Shown: positions 8,689-15,353, counted from the stretch's first letter. The stretch is 17,450 nt of DNA from Acidobacteriota bacterium (GCA_003225655.1 QIAW01000236.1:1-17450), one strand, 5' to 3'. Notes: generated by a model not told the origin, from the sequence alone. Made by a program: numbers and translations.

Positions 8689-8809
8689 CCTTCGGGCCAT
8701 CCAAGAGCTGCTCGGGCACGAGCGGCTCTCGACCACGCAGCGCTATACGCAGCTCTCAGTCAAGCACATGATGCAAGTCTACGATCAGACGCATCCCCGG
8801 TCTAAGTAG
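8495..8809 (+). pseudogene. xerC: XerC-like recombinase, C-terminal part in the shifted frame
   Basis: This is the continuation of the gene that starts at 7939, in the +1 frame. It reads RQKLLSEKKKSTSALLINL, then SRLTTRSVGRI and the remaining catalytic motifs: HPHTLRHAFGTH (His and Arg), LLGHERLST (His) and TTQRYTQLS (nucleophile Tyr). The frame is open back to a GTG at 8438, but the 8438-8494 part is only the shadow of the first frame. No Shine-Dalgarno supports separate translation, and a protein of this half alone would lack the first Arg and the Lys. Between the two halves the active site is complete, so the ancestor was a functional recombinase. It ends at TAG 8807-8809. Confidence 0.82.
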
Positions 8810-8820
8810 TTAAAACAGCT

Positions 8821-8904
8821 ACTAGCTACTAGCTTCTAGCTGTGCTTGGGCGTGAAAGATGCCAGCATTTATCCATGCCCAGAAACAGCTAGAAGCCAGA
8901 AGCT
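8821..8904. repeat. large imperfect palindrome built from CTAGCT-type heptamers
   Basis: ACTAGCT (8821), ACTAGCT (8828) and TCTAGCT (8835) form a 7-bp tandem run. The left arm 8824-8854 pairs with 8874-8904. The perfect core is GCTTCTAGCTGT (8832-8843) against 8885-8896, with a further stem GGGCGTG/CATGCCC near the loop (one G-T pair). The loop is about 19 bases. It lies just after the xer pair. No T-run follows on either side, so it is not a classic intrinsic terminator; it looks like a REP-type dispersed palindrome. Confidence 0.8.
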
Positions 8905-8967
8905 GCCTTTACCAGCCATCTTAGCGCCGGTCTTACTCCTCTAAAGTCGTTAAATGGAGGAACAGTT

Positions 8968-9507
8968 ATGCAGACAGCACATGAATTTTTTATCCATGAA
9001 CTGAACGAGATGCTTGACGTAGAGCAGCGGCTGGTTGAAGCCCTGGGAGAGCTGGAGGCGCAATCCAGCCGGCCTGAGCTGAAGAAGGCGTTTGCCGCCC
9101 ACCGCCAGCAGACGGAAAAGCACGAAGAGCGCGTGCGGCAGATCTTCGAAGAGCTGGAAGAAACGCCCGAGCAGACCGAGTGCAAGGGAATTAAAGGTCT
9201 GATCGAAGAGGCACATGCATTTATGGAGGAGACCCCTTCGGAGGATCTGCTGGACGTCTTCAACATTGGCGCGGCCAGCAAGTCGGAGTCTTACGAGATT
9301 TGCGCCTACAAATCCCTGGTACAACTGGCGACCGACATGGGGCACCGCAAGGCCGCGCAACTGTTGAAGCAGAACTTGCGCGAGGAAGAGCAGACCCTGA
9401 AGAAAATGGAAACGTTCAGCAAAAAGATCAAACCCGAACAATCGGGCATGGAAGAAGAGGAGAAACAGCCAGCCAGACGGCGCACGCGGCGTTCCAAGGC
9501 GGCCTAG
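8968..9507 (+). CDS. DUF892 (YciE/YciF-type) ferritin-like protein
   Basis: Protein of 179 residues, all-helical and rich in Glu, Lys and Gln. It begins AHEFFIHELNEMLDVEQRLVEAL, typical of the DUF892/YciE family, a ferritin-like four-helix group linked to stress responses. Carboxylate and His residues on the helices (HELNEM, HEERVRQIFEELEE, EEAHAFMEE, KSESYEICAYKSL) fit a di-metal site, though the enzyme activity of this family is poorly known. The last 25 residues are a charged tail with EEEEKQ followed by a strongly basic ARRRTRRSK end, which could contact nucleic acid (inference). The start is well supported: GGAGG at 8956-8960 lies seven bases before ATG 8968. It appears to be a single-gene unit, separated from xerC by a palindrome and closed by a strong terminator. 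Confidence 0.9.
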   Translation: MQTAHEFFIHELNEMLDVEQRLVEALGELEAQSSRPELKKAFAAHRQQTEKHEERVRQIFEELEETPEQTECKGIKGLIEEAHAFMEETPSEDLLDVFNIGAASKSESYEICAYKSLVQLATDMGHRKAAQLLKQNLREEEQTLKKMETFSKKIKPEQSGMEEEEKQPARRRTRRSKAA

Positions 9508-9531
9508 GCGGCCAAGATTCGCGAACCTGCA

Positions 9532-9562
9532 AGGGGTGCAATTTTGCACCCCTATTTGTTTG
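9532..9562 (+). terminator. intrinsic terminator of the DUF892 gene
   Basis: AGGGGTGCA (9532-9540) pairs perfectly with TGCACCCCT (9545-9553) around a four-base loop, followed by the T-rich ATTTGTTTG. It starts 25 bases after the DUF892 stop codon and isolates that gene from secA. Confidence 0.85.
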
Positions 9563-9684
9563 CCGGCATCCATTCAAGTGTAGCTGCCACGTTCTTGCAG
9601 GGTTAATCCTGCGGGCGAGCGGCTATGTTAGGCTTTTAAGGGGAGATTCTCCTCCAAGCCGGTCCGGTAGAGGGACATTCAAAC

Positions 9685-12297
9685 TTGATCTCGAAGATTC
9701 TAGCCACGGTTTTTGGCACTAAGAATGAGCGCGAAATAAAGCGGCTGCTGCCCATTGTGGCGCAGATTAACGCCCTTGAACCCCAGATGCAGCAGCTCAC
9801 GAACGACCAGTTGCGCGCCAAGACCGAGGAATTCAAGCAACGCATTCAGACCAAACTTGCGGCCTTGGAACCGGAGCCGGAACCGGATTCGGAAAATCCC
9901 AAAGAACCTTCCAATCCCAAGCAACTCGACGAAGAGCAGAAACGGCTGCTGCAGGAAGCGCTCGATGAGGTGCTGCCTGAGGCCTTTGCGGTTGTGCGTG
10001 AGGGCAGCCGGCGGGTGCTGAACATGCGGCACTTCGACGTGCAGCTCATCGGCGGCATGGTGCTGCACCAGGGCAAGATTTCAGAAATGAAGACCGGTGA
10101 AGGTAAAACCCTGGTCGCAACCCTACCGGTATATGTGAATGCACTCTCCGGACGTGGCGTGCACGTGGTGACTGTCAATGACTACCTGGCCAAACGCGAC
10201 TCGGAGTGGATGGGCCGGCTTTATACCTTCCTTGGTCTTTCGGTGGGTGTGATCGTGCACGATCTCGATGACGACGAGCGCCGCCGCGCCTATGCCGCCG
10301 ACGTTACCTACGGCACCAACAACGAATTCGGCTTCGATTATCTGCGCGACAACATGAAGTTTGACCTGAAAGACTGCGTGCAGCGCGGGCACAACTTCGG
10401 CATTGTGGACGAAGTGGATTCCATCCTGATCGATGAAGCGCGTACACCGCTGATTATCAGCGGGGCCAGCGAGGAATCCACCGATAAGTATCAGCGCGTA
10501 GACCGGATTATCCCCCAACTGGAGCGTGGAGAAGAGATCGAGCGGCTTGAAGGCGGGCGTCTGCTCTCCGGGGACTATACCGTGGAGGAGAAGCACCGGA
10601 CCATCACCGTCACCGACGAAGGATGGGAGAAGGTCGAAAAGCTGCTCGGCATCGGCAACATTGCCGATCCGGAAAATTGGGATTTGAAACACCATGTTGA
10701 GACCGCCATCAAGGCACACGCGCTTTACCGCCGCGACACCGAGTATGTGGTGAAAGATGGCGAGGTCATCATTGTGGACGAGTTCACCGGCCGCATGATG
10801 CCGGGACGCCGCTGGTCCGACGGTTTGCACCAGGCGATTGAGGCCAAAGAAGGCGTCAAGGTCGAACGCGAAAACCAGACGCTGGCCACTATTACCTTCC
10901 AAAACTACTTCCGCATGTACAAAAAGCTGGCGGGCATGACGGGAACCGCCGAGACCGAAGCCGCCGAATTCGACAAGATTTACAGGCTCGAAGTCGTCGT
11001 CATTCCTACCAACATGCCGATGAAGCGCGTTGAGAACGCCGATGTGGTCTATCGCACGGAAAAAGAAAAATTCTACGCGGTCGCTGATGAGATCCAGAAA
11101 TTGAATGCGGAAGGGCGGCCGGTGCTGGTGGGTACCACCTCGATCGAAAAATCGGAACGGCTCTCCGACCTGTTGAAGAAAAAAGGTGTCAAGCATGTGG
11201 TCTTGAACGCCAAGTTCCACGAGAAAGAGGCTGAGATCGTGGCCCAGGCCGGGCGCCTGGGCACGATGACCATTGCCACCAACATGGCGGGCCGCGGTAC
11301 CGACATTCTGCTCGGGGGCAACTTCGAGTTCATGGCCAAGCAGGAGTGCCAGAAGAAAGGCATTGCCCGCCTGCTTCCCGGCGATGAAGTCCGGGTCAAA
11401 GACGGCAGCATTACGTATTTCTACTACGCCGGCAACGAGTACGCGGTAGCGACCGAGCAGTGGAACGAAACTCTGGCCCGCCACAAGTCTGTGACCGACT
11501 CCGAGCACGAAGAAGTGGTCAAGCGCGGGGGCTTGCATATTCTGGGCACGGAACGCCACGAGTCACGCCGCGTTGATAACCAGTTACGTGGACGCGCCGG
11601 CCGCCAGGGCGACCCTGGTTCTTCGCGCTTTTATCTTTCCCTCGAAGACGATCTCATGCGCATCTTCGCCAAGGAGTGGGTTTCGAACCTGCTGAGGCGG
11701 CTGGGCATGGAAGAAGGAATTCCCATCGAATCGCGGTTGATCAGCCGCCGCATCGAGGCGGCGCAGAAAGCGGTGGAAGCTCAGAACTTCGAGTCGCGCA
11801 AGCACATCCTGGAATACGACGATGTGATGAACAAGCAGCGCGAGGCGGTGTACGGCCTGCGGCGGCAGTTGCTTGAAGGCGTAGACCAGAAGCAGCTCAT
11901 CGTTGAAGATTATGTCGAGGCCATTCTGGGCGATTTGCTCGGCCAATATACGCCCGAGCAGAAGCATGCCGAGGAGTGGGACCTGGATGGGCTAAAGACG
12001 CAGATTTTTACCCGCTTCGGGGTCGACCTGGCCAAAGAAAATGTGCCCCTCGATCAGCTCAATCGCTCCGAGTTGGGCGACGCGATTTTTGGGAAATTAC
12101 GCGAACGCTACGAGGCCAAGGAAAAACTGCTTGGCTCCCAGGCCATGCGCTATCACGAGCGTATGCTGATGCTCAGCATCGTCGATCAGCAGTGGAAAGA
12201 CCACCTGCTGAACATGGACCACCTGAAAGAGGGCATCGGCTTGCGCGGATACGCCCAGCACGACCCACTCAAGACACGGTCCGTTATCTCTATCTGA
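9685..12297 (+). CDS. secA: SecA preprotein translocase ATPase, frameshifted near its C-terminus
   Basis: Cytoplasmic/membrane-associated motor that drives preproteins through SecYEG. This frame gives 870 residues. Walker A is MKTGEGKT (135-142) and Walker B is VDEVD (241-245). The preprotein cross-linking region, NBD2 (TNMAGRGTDILLGG; QLRGRAGRQGDPGSSRF) and the helical scaffold (LEYDDVMNKQR) all look complete. An acidic, Pro-rich insertion occurs at about 62-80. The family's RGYxQxDPL is present, but after HDPL the frame reads eight unrelated residues to TGA 12295-12297. About 20 residues that normally follow (EYK-type helix) are missing, and the homologous sequence resumes as QDTVRYLYLMQ from 12270 in another frame. 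The start is TTG 9685, chosen because the N-terminus then aligns with the usual SecA start; GAGGG at 9670-9674 is ten bases upstream. As SecA is essential, a sequence error or a second secA should be considered. Confidence 0.92.
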   Translation: MISKILATVFGTKNEREIKRLLPIVAQINALEPQMQQLTNDQLRAKTEEFKQRIQTKLAALEPEPEPDSENPKEPSNPKQLDEEQKRLLQEALDEVLPEAFAVVREGSRRVLNMRHFDVQLIGGMVLHQGKISEMKTGEGKTLVATLPVYVNALSGRGVHVVTVNDYLAKRDSEWMGRLYTFLGLSVGVIVHDLDDDERRRAYAADVTYGTNNEFGFDYLRDNMKFDLKDCVQRGHNFGIVDEVDSILIDEARTPLIISGASEESTDKYQRVDRIIPQLERGEEIERLEGGRLLSGDYTVEEKHRTITVTDEGWEKVEKLLGIGNIADPENWDLKHHVETAIKAHALYRRDTEYVVKDGEVIIVDEFTGRMMPGRRWSDGLHQAIEAKEGVKVERENQTLATITFQNYFRMYKKLAGMTGTAETEAAEFDKIYRLEVVVIPTNMPMKRVENADVVYRTEKEKFYAVADEIQKLNAEGRPVLVGTTSIEKSERLSDLLKKKGVKHVVLNAKFHEKEAEIVAQAGRLGTMTIATNMAGRGTDILLGGNFEFMAKQECQKKGIARLLPGDEVRVKDGSITYFYYAGNEYAVATEQWNETLARHKSVTDSEHEEVVKRGGLHILGTERHESRRVDNQLRGRAGRQGDPGSSRFYLSLEDDLMRIFAKEWVSNLLRRLGMEEGIPIESRLISRRIEAAQKAVEAQNFESRKHILEYDDVMNKQREAVYGLRRQLLEGVDQKQLIVEDYVEAILGDLLGQYTPEQKHAEEWDLDGLKTQIFTRFGVDLAKENVPLDQLNRSELGDAIFGKLRERYEAKEKLLGSQAMRYHERMLMLSIVDQQWKDHLLNMDHLKEGIGLRGYAQHDPLKTRSVISI

Positions 12298-12566
12298 TGC
12301 AGGTGGTGGAAGAGCCCGCGAGGCCGGGCGTTGCTCCGGCCAGCAACGGTGGCGAAGCAGCCAAGCGCGCAACCTCGATTGACGATATTGAGCAGGAGTT
12401 TCGCCGCAAGAAGCGCCGCGAGCTGGAACAGGCGCGCATGGCCGGGGCCGGCGATGCGCAACCGGTGCAGCAGGTGCGCCGCAGCGGAGACAAGATCGGG
12501 CGCAACGATCCCTGTCCCTGTGGCTCAGGAAAGAAATATAAAAAGTGTTGTGGAGTGGCAGCGTAA
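12297..12566 (+). CDS. secA: SecA C-terminal linker and SEC-C zinc-binding tail, out of frame with the main secA frame
   Basis: The reading frame encodes the normal C-terminal tail of SecA. Homologous sequence starts at about 12270 (QDTVRYLYLMQ), then a variable linker (IDDIEQEFRRKKRRELEQ), then the zinc-binding SEC-C motif NDPCPCGSGKKYKKCC, ending GVAA at 12566. This tail normally binds SecB and phospholipid. Here it is cut off from the motor by the frameshift. An ATG at 12297-12299 overlaps the TGA that ends the upstream frame (TGATG), so re-initiation could yield an 89-residue separate tail polypeptide. That is possible but unproven. The most economical view is that this is the broken end of one secA gene of roughly 980 codons. 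Confidence 0.85.
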   Translation: MQVVEEPARPGVAPASNGGEAAKRATSIDDIEQEFRRKKRRELEQARMAGAGDAQPVQQVRRSGDKIGRNDPCPCGSGKKYKKCCGVAA

Positions 12567-12614
12567 ATCCGCAAACCGCCGATGCTGCTTCGAACCAGCC
12601 TCTCGAATCTTGAA

Positions 12615-12644
12615 AATCCGCGTGAATCCGCGTCCATCTGCGGC
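12615..12644. repeat. three-unit degenerate 10-bp tandem repeat downstream of secA
   Basis: AATCCGCGTG (12615-12624), AATCCGCGTC (12625-12634) and CATCTGCGGC (12635-12644) form a period-10 run in the short gap between the convergent secA and CYTH genes. From memory, similar ATCCGCGT/ATCTGCGG strings recur between genes in several bacterial phyla; this was not searched. Confidence 0.6.
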
Positions 12645-12654
12645 GGAAAAGACT

Positions 12655-13263
12655 TCACCGCTTCGGGGCTGAATGCTGAGCGCTGAGTGCTGAATGCTTC
12701 TTCCCAGCTTCGCGGAACGTCATATTTTTCGCGCTGCTGCCACTCTTCCTCTTCCATAGCTCAAATAACGACGCATAGTTAGCGGTGATGTACTTGTTCC
12801 GCTCGATGCCTAGTGTGCGTGCGGTCTTTTCAATCCAGCGCGGCGGGCCTTCAATTTCGGCAAAATTTCCAATCGGAGTCTCATCGATGACCACGTGTCC
12901 TGAGCCGTCGCTCCACTCGGCGCGGAATTTTTCATAAGAAAACATTGGCTGCAATCCCAGGGCGGAGAAGATGGCGGCCAGGCGGGCGCCATCCTCCACG
13001 CCGGTCTCTATTTCTACTCGAGACTTATGCCGCCCGACTTTGCCCTTGCTTTTGTGTGTCAGCTTCCATGTCTTGCCGTACTTCCTGATGCGCAGCAGTT
13101 CGCCGCGTTGCCGCAGCGGCTGGGCGGCAAAGTCGTAGAGCGTGTTCATCTCGTGGGTGCGGGGGGTAACGAGGCGAAATCCAGCAGCACGCAGTTTGCG
13201 CTTGAGTTCTGCCGGGTTGTCCAGGGAAAACTTGATTTCTACTTCGCGGGGGTGGGCAGTCAT
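12655..13263 (-). CDS. CYTH-domain phosphohydrolase/cyclase-like protein (class IV adenylate cyclase / ThTPase superfamily)
   Basis: Protein of 202 residues. The N-terminal signature ExExK is present as EVEIKF (E7, E9, K11). Other tunnel-fold charges follow in order: RIRKYG (58-63), KLTHKSK, RVEIET (82-87), EKFRAEW (111-117), VIDETPIGNFAEIEGP (125-140). CYTH enzymes bind triphosphates with divalent metal inside a beta barrel; members include CyaB-type adenylate cyclases, thiamine triphosphatases and tripolyphosphatases. Substrate cannot be decided here. The last 14 or so residues (KKHSALSAQHSAPKR) are encoded by a 7-bp tandem repeat and are probably not part of the fold. It converges with secA and diverges from the TPR gene with only 26 bases between start codons. 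No Shine-Dalgarno precedes its ATG. Confidence 0.82.
   Translation of the reverse strand: MTAHPREVEIKFSLDNPAELKRKLRAAGFRLVTPRTHEMNTLYDFAAQPLRQRGELLRIRKYGKTWKLTHKSKGKVGRHKSRVEIETGVEDGARLAAIFSALGLQPMFSYEKFRAEWSDGSGHVVIDETPIGNFAEIEGPPRWIEKTARTLGIERNKYITANYASLFELWKRKSGSSAKNMTFREAGKKHSALSAQHSAPKR
12669..12696. repeat. four-unit 7-bp tandem repeat inside the 3' end of the CYTH gene
   Basis: CTGAATG, CTGAGCG, CTGAGTG and CTGAATG follow without gaps (12669-12696), followed by a partial CTT. Read on the minus strand it supplies the C-terminal HSALSAQHSA of the CYTH protein. The period equals that of the CTAGCT array at 8821. Confidence 0.85.
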
Positions 13264-13289
13264 GAGGAAATTATTCTAAAATAGAGGGG
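13264..13289. promoter_or_regulatory. 26-bp divergent start region with overlapping -10-like hexamers
   Basis: Only 26 bases separate the CYTH ATG (minus) and the TPR-protein ATG (plus). They hold TAAAAT on the plus strand (13277-13282) and TAGAAT on the minus strand (13278-13273), overlapping by two bases. Each sits 7-10 bases from the start codon it would serve, which would give near-leaderless transcripts. No convincing -35 is visible on either side. Confidence 0.4.
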
Positions 13290-13952
13290 ATGTTACGTGC
13301 CGGTTATTTATGGAGTGTATTGGTCCTGGCGCTGACCCTGGCTGTAGGCGCCGCTGCCCAGGAGCCGAGCGCGCAAGCGCCGGCAAAGAATCCCCCGCCT
13401 CCGCGCTCCGATACAGAAGCAGTTGAGCCGCAGACGGAGCCGCAAGCAACCACGCCATCCGGCAAGGTGCCTCCGGCGAACCCTGCTGCTACCAATCCTA
13501 ACGAGAGCTCAAGCCGCTCGACGATTATCGATATAAGTCCGCCGGTCGGAGATGCACAAGAGCACCCTGATAGCGAGGTCCCGGCGGATCTCAGCGGAAC
13601 CACCGAACTGCATCCGTGGAATCCGCATCGGGCTGAGAAAAACATTGAAGTCGGCGATTTTTACTTTAAGGTCAGAAAAAACTACTCCGCGGCCGAATCA
13701 CGCTATCGCGAAGCTCTGCTCTATAAGCCAAATGATGCTGTCGCCACCTTCCGGCTGGCACAGGTTCTGGAGCTTACCGACCGTCCCAGCGAGGCCCGGC
13801 AGTACTATCAGGCGTATCTCAAAATCCTGCCGCATGGCCCCTACGCGGTTGACTCGCACAAGGCCTTGGAACGGCTGCAGACGCAGTCGCAGAATCAATC
13901 CCAGCCCCAATCCAAAGACTCGCCTAAAGATTCATCCGAATCTCCGCGCTAA
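13290..13952 (+). CDS. secreted TPR-repeat protein
   Basis: Exported protein of 220 residues. A signal peptide (WSVLVLALTLAVGAAAQ, cleavage near residue 24) leads into a long Pro/Ala/Glu-rich, probably disordered region (about 25-110). A TPR-type helical repeat follows (about 112-185): AEKNIEVGDFYFKVRKNYSA, ESRYREALLYKPNDAVATF, RLAQVLELTDRPSEARQYY. It ends in a Gln/Ser/Lys-rich tail. The TPR part resembles the BamD/YfiO-like secreted TPR proteins common in Acidobacteriota, suggesting a scaffolding role at the envelope (inference). No lipobox Cys is present. ATG 13290 is directly preceded by GAGGGG with no spacer; TTG 13320, four bases after GGAG at 13312-13315, is an alternative but would remove part of the signal peptide. 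Confidence 0.78.
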   Translation: MLRAGYLWSVLVLALTLAVGAAAQEPSAQAPAKNPPPPRSDTEAVEPQTEPQATTPSGKVPPANPAATNPNESSSRSTIIDISPPVGDAQEHPDSEVPADLSGTTELHPWNPHRAEKNIEVGDFYFKVRKNYSAAESRYREALLYKPNDAVATFRLAQVLELTDRPSEARQYYQAYLKILPHGPYAVDSHKALERLQTQSQNQSQPQSKDSPKDSSESPR

Positions 13953-13996
13953 AGCGGTTTACTCGTGCCGTTAAGTCTGAAAAATTAACAACTCCT

Positions 13997-14047
13997 CGCT
14001 GCCGCAGGCTTGCGCGTAGCATAGCGGAGCGCACAGAATAACGTTTT
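13997..14047 (+). terminator. possible terminator after the TPR gene
   Basis: CGCT-G-CCGC (13997-14005) can pair with GCGG-AGCG (14024-14031) with one bulged G, around an 18-base loop. A GTTTTT run follows about 12 bases later (14043-14048). The large loop and the gap before the T-run make it a weak candidate. Confidence 0.3.
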
Positions 14048-14094
14048 TACGCTGCCTCATTATCCGTGCCGCTAGACAGCCAAAGAGAATGCCT

Positions 14095-14739
14095 TTACCT
14101 ATCCAGATGCAGATACTGGCCGGTGGTAGCATCAACGGAAACGCTCAATTTGTACTTGCCATAGATCACGTGCCAGACAGCGGTGTTATCCCGTGAGCTC
14201 CACTCCAGTCGATAGCTGACAGGCAAGGCAGGCTCTTTTTCCAGCAGCGCCTTGCCGCCATGATCTTGCGCGACCTTGAAGGCCTGGTCGGTGTCGCTGC
14301 GCAGGAATCCTACGTCGAAAATCTGCGTGGAAAGATTATTGGGGCTGAAACTGTCTTCGGAGCTGGGCGATATGCCGCGCGGCGGAGCATCGAGCGAATC
14401 GGTGCCAGACCAGGCAAAGGCTTTTGCCAGGCCTCGAGCGCGTGAGCCAAAGCGCGCGCTCCATACGGCAGATTTTCCGTCAATGCCGGTAATCTCTTTT
14501 GTGGGTTGCGACTGTTCCACAAATCCCTGGGCATCTGGGGCCCATGCATGCGCCTGAATGTACATGTTCTGGAAGGCGATGCGTCCGGTCTTGGTCTCCG
14601 TTGGTTTGGGCGTAGGAGTTGGTGTCGCTGAAGCGGCAGCGTTCGGGCTGCCGGGCCTTTTATCCGAAGAGCAGCCGGAGAGCGCGCCGACTCCGGCCAT
14701 CGACACCACGACCAACAGCACGGCAAATATTTTCGTCAT
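14095..14739 (-). CDS. lipoprotein of unknown function
   Basis: Predicted lipoprotein of 214 residues from ATG 14739. The signal is classical: MTK, a hydrophobic stretch (IFAVLLVVVSMAGVGA) and the lipobox LSGC with Cys23. A Thr/Pro-rich spacer (TPTPTPKPTETK) follows, then a globular part with GRIAFQNMYIQAHAWAPDAQ and a C-terminal VWHVIYGKY...VSVDATTGQYLHLDR. The end resembles the beta-hairpin style of PepSY-like domains (inference, weak). I prefer ATG 14739 because AAGG lies nine bases upstream (14752-14749) and gives a clean signal peptide; the frame can be extended to a TTG at 14781 without a Shine-Dalgarno. It is convergent with the TPR gene and divergent from the DinB-like gene. Confidence 0.72.
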   Translation of the reverse strand: MTKIFAVLLVVVSMAGVGALSGCSSDKRPGSPNAAASATPTPTPKPTETKTGRIAFQNMYIQAHAWAPDAQGFVEQSQPTKEITGIDGKSAVWSARFGSRARGLAKAFAWSGTDSLDAPPRGISPSSEDSFSPNNLSTQIFDVGFLRSDTDQAFKVAQDHGGKALLEKEPALPVSYRLEWSSRDNTAVWHVIYGKYKLSVSVDATTGQYLHLDR

Positions 14740-14757
14740 TTGTGCGGACCTTAGCCT

Positions 14758-14798
14758 TTGACTGCGTAAAATGTTAATCAAGTATTAAAACGTATATT
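14758..14798 (+). promoter_or_regulatory. AT-rich divergent promoter region, candidate -35/-10 for the DinB-like gene
   Basis: TTGACT (14758-14763) and TATTAA (14783-14788) are 19 bases apart. A second -10-like TATATT lies at 14793-14798, about 22 bases before the ATG at 14820. The block is much more AT-rich than its flanks and lies between two divergent starts, so promoters are expected here. The exact hexamers are uncertain. Confidence 0.28.
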
Positions 14799-14819
14799 AA
14801 ATCATGCGAGCAAAACTGT

Positions 14820-15353
14820 ATGCATTCTGAATCGGAAACCGTGCGGGTGGCGATTGAACGGGCGATAGCCGGCATGAATGCCGAAGAGCTGGCATGGCGC
14901 CAGGAGGGGAAGTGGTGCGTCGCCCAGATTCTGGAGCATCTCTCGTTGACCTATTCGGGAACGGCAAAGGGAATACGCGGCGTGCTGCAAAACGAAGCGC
15001 CTAAGATTCGCCCCTCCACCTGGAAGGAGCGCTTATCCGTTCAGGTTTTAGTTGGAATGGGATACTTTCCTCGTGGACGCAAGGCGCCCAAGCAGGTCAT
15101 GCCCCGCGAAGCGAATCCACAGAGTGCTGTGAACGAAATTCAGGTGCACCTGTCTGAAATGGATCGGGCCATCAGCGAGTGCGAGCAGCGCTTCGGAGCC
15201 AAGGCCACGGTTCTGGTGCATCCCGTATTGGGGCCGCTGAACTTGAAGCAATGGCGGAAGTTTCACCGCATACACTGCCTCCATCACATGAAGCAGATTC
15301 GCGCCTTGCGTGCGCGTATGCAGGAAGAAAAAACGCCTCGGGCTGCATTGTGA
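14820..15353 (+). CDS. DinB/DUF1569-like four-helix protein
   Basis: Protein of 177 residues, mainly helical. KWCVAQILEHLSLTY (31-45, H40) and LKQWRKFHRIHCLHHMKQI (142-160) match the two histidine-bearing helices of the DinB/DUF1569 group. H40 together with His from the HRIHCLHH cluster (149-156) would form the usual three-His metal site. Some DinB-fold proteins act as thiol-dependent transferases or metal-dependent enzymes, but no substrate can be inferred. No signal peptide is present, so it is cytoplasmic. ATG 14820 has no strong Shine-Dalgarno (GCGAG some ten bases upstream). Its last codons (EEKTPRAAL) overlap the left arm of the shared terminator with the convergent coiled-coil gene. 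Confidence 0.75.
   Translation: MHSESETVRVAIERAIAGMNAEELAWRQEGKWCVAQILEHLSLTYSGTAKGIRGVLQNEAPKIRPSTWKERLSVQVLVGMGYFPRGRKAPKQVMPREANPQSAVNEIQVHLSEMDRAISECEQRFGAKATVLVHPVLGPLNLKQWRKFHRIHCLHHMKQIRALRARMQEEKTPRAAL

Noticed and set aside
7001..8809. Tyrosine recombinase pair as integrase of a mobile element
   Set aside because: Both look like housekeeping XerC/XerD in length and motifs. No att repeats, tRNA or cargo genes are visible, and the neighbours are core genes.
10123..11559. Minus-strand open frame of 478 codons
   Set aside because: Antisense shadow of secA, whose motor motifs are all in the plus frame.
12265..12300. Translational bypass in secA, as in T4 gene 60
   Set aside because: Bypass removes extra nucleotides from the message. 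Here coding sequence appears to be missing, not inserted.
12615..12696. CRISPR array
   Set aside because: Units are 7 and 10 bp and contiguous without spacers, and no cas genes are present.
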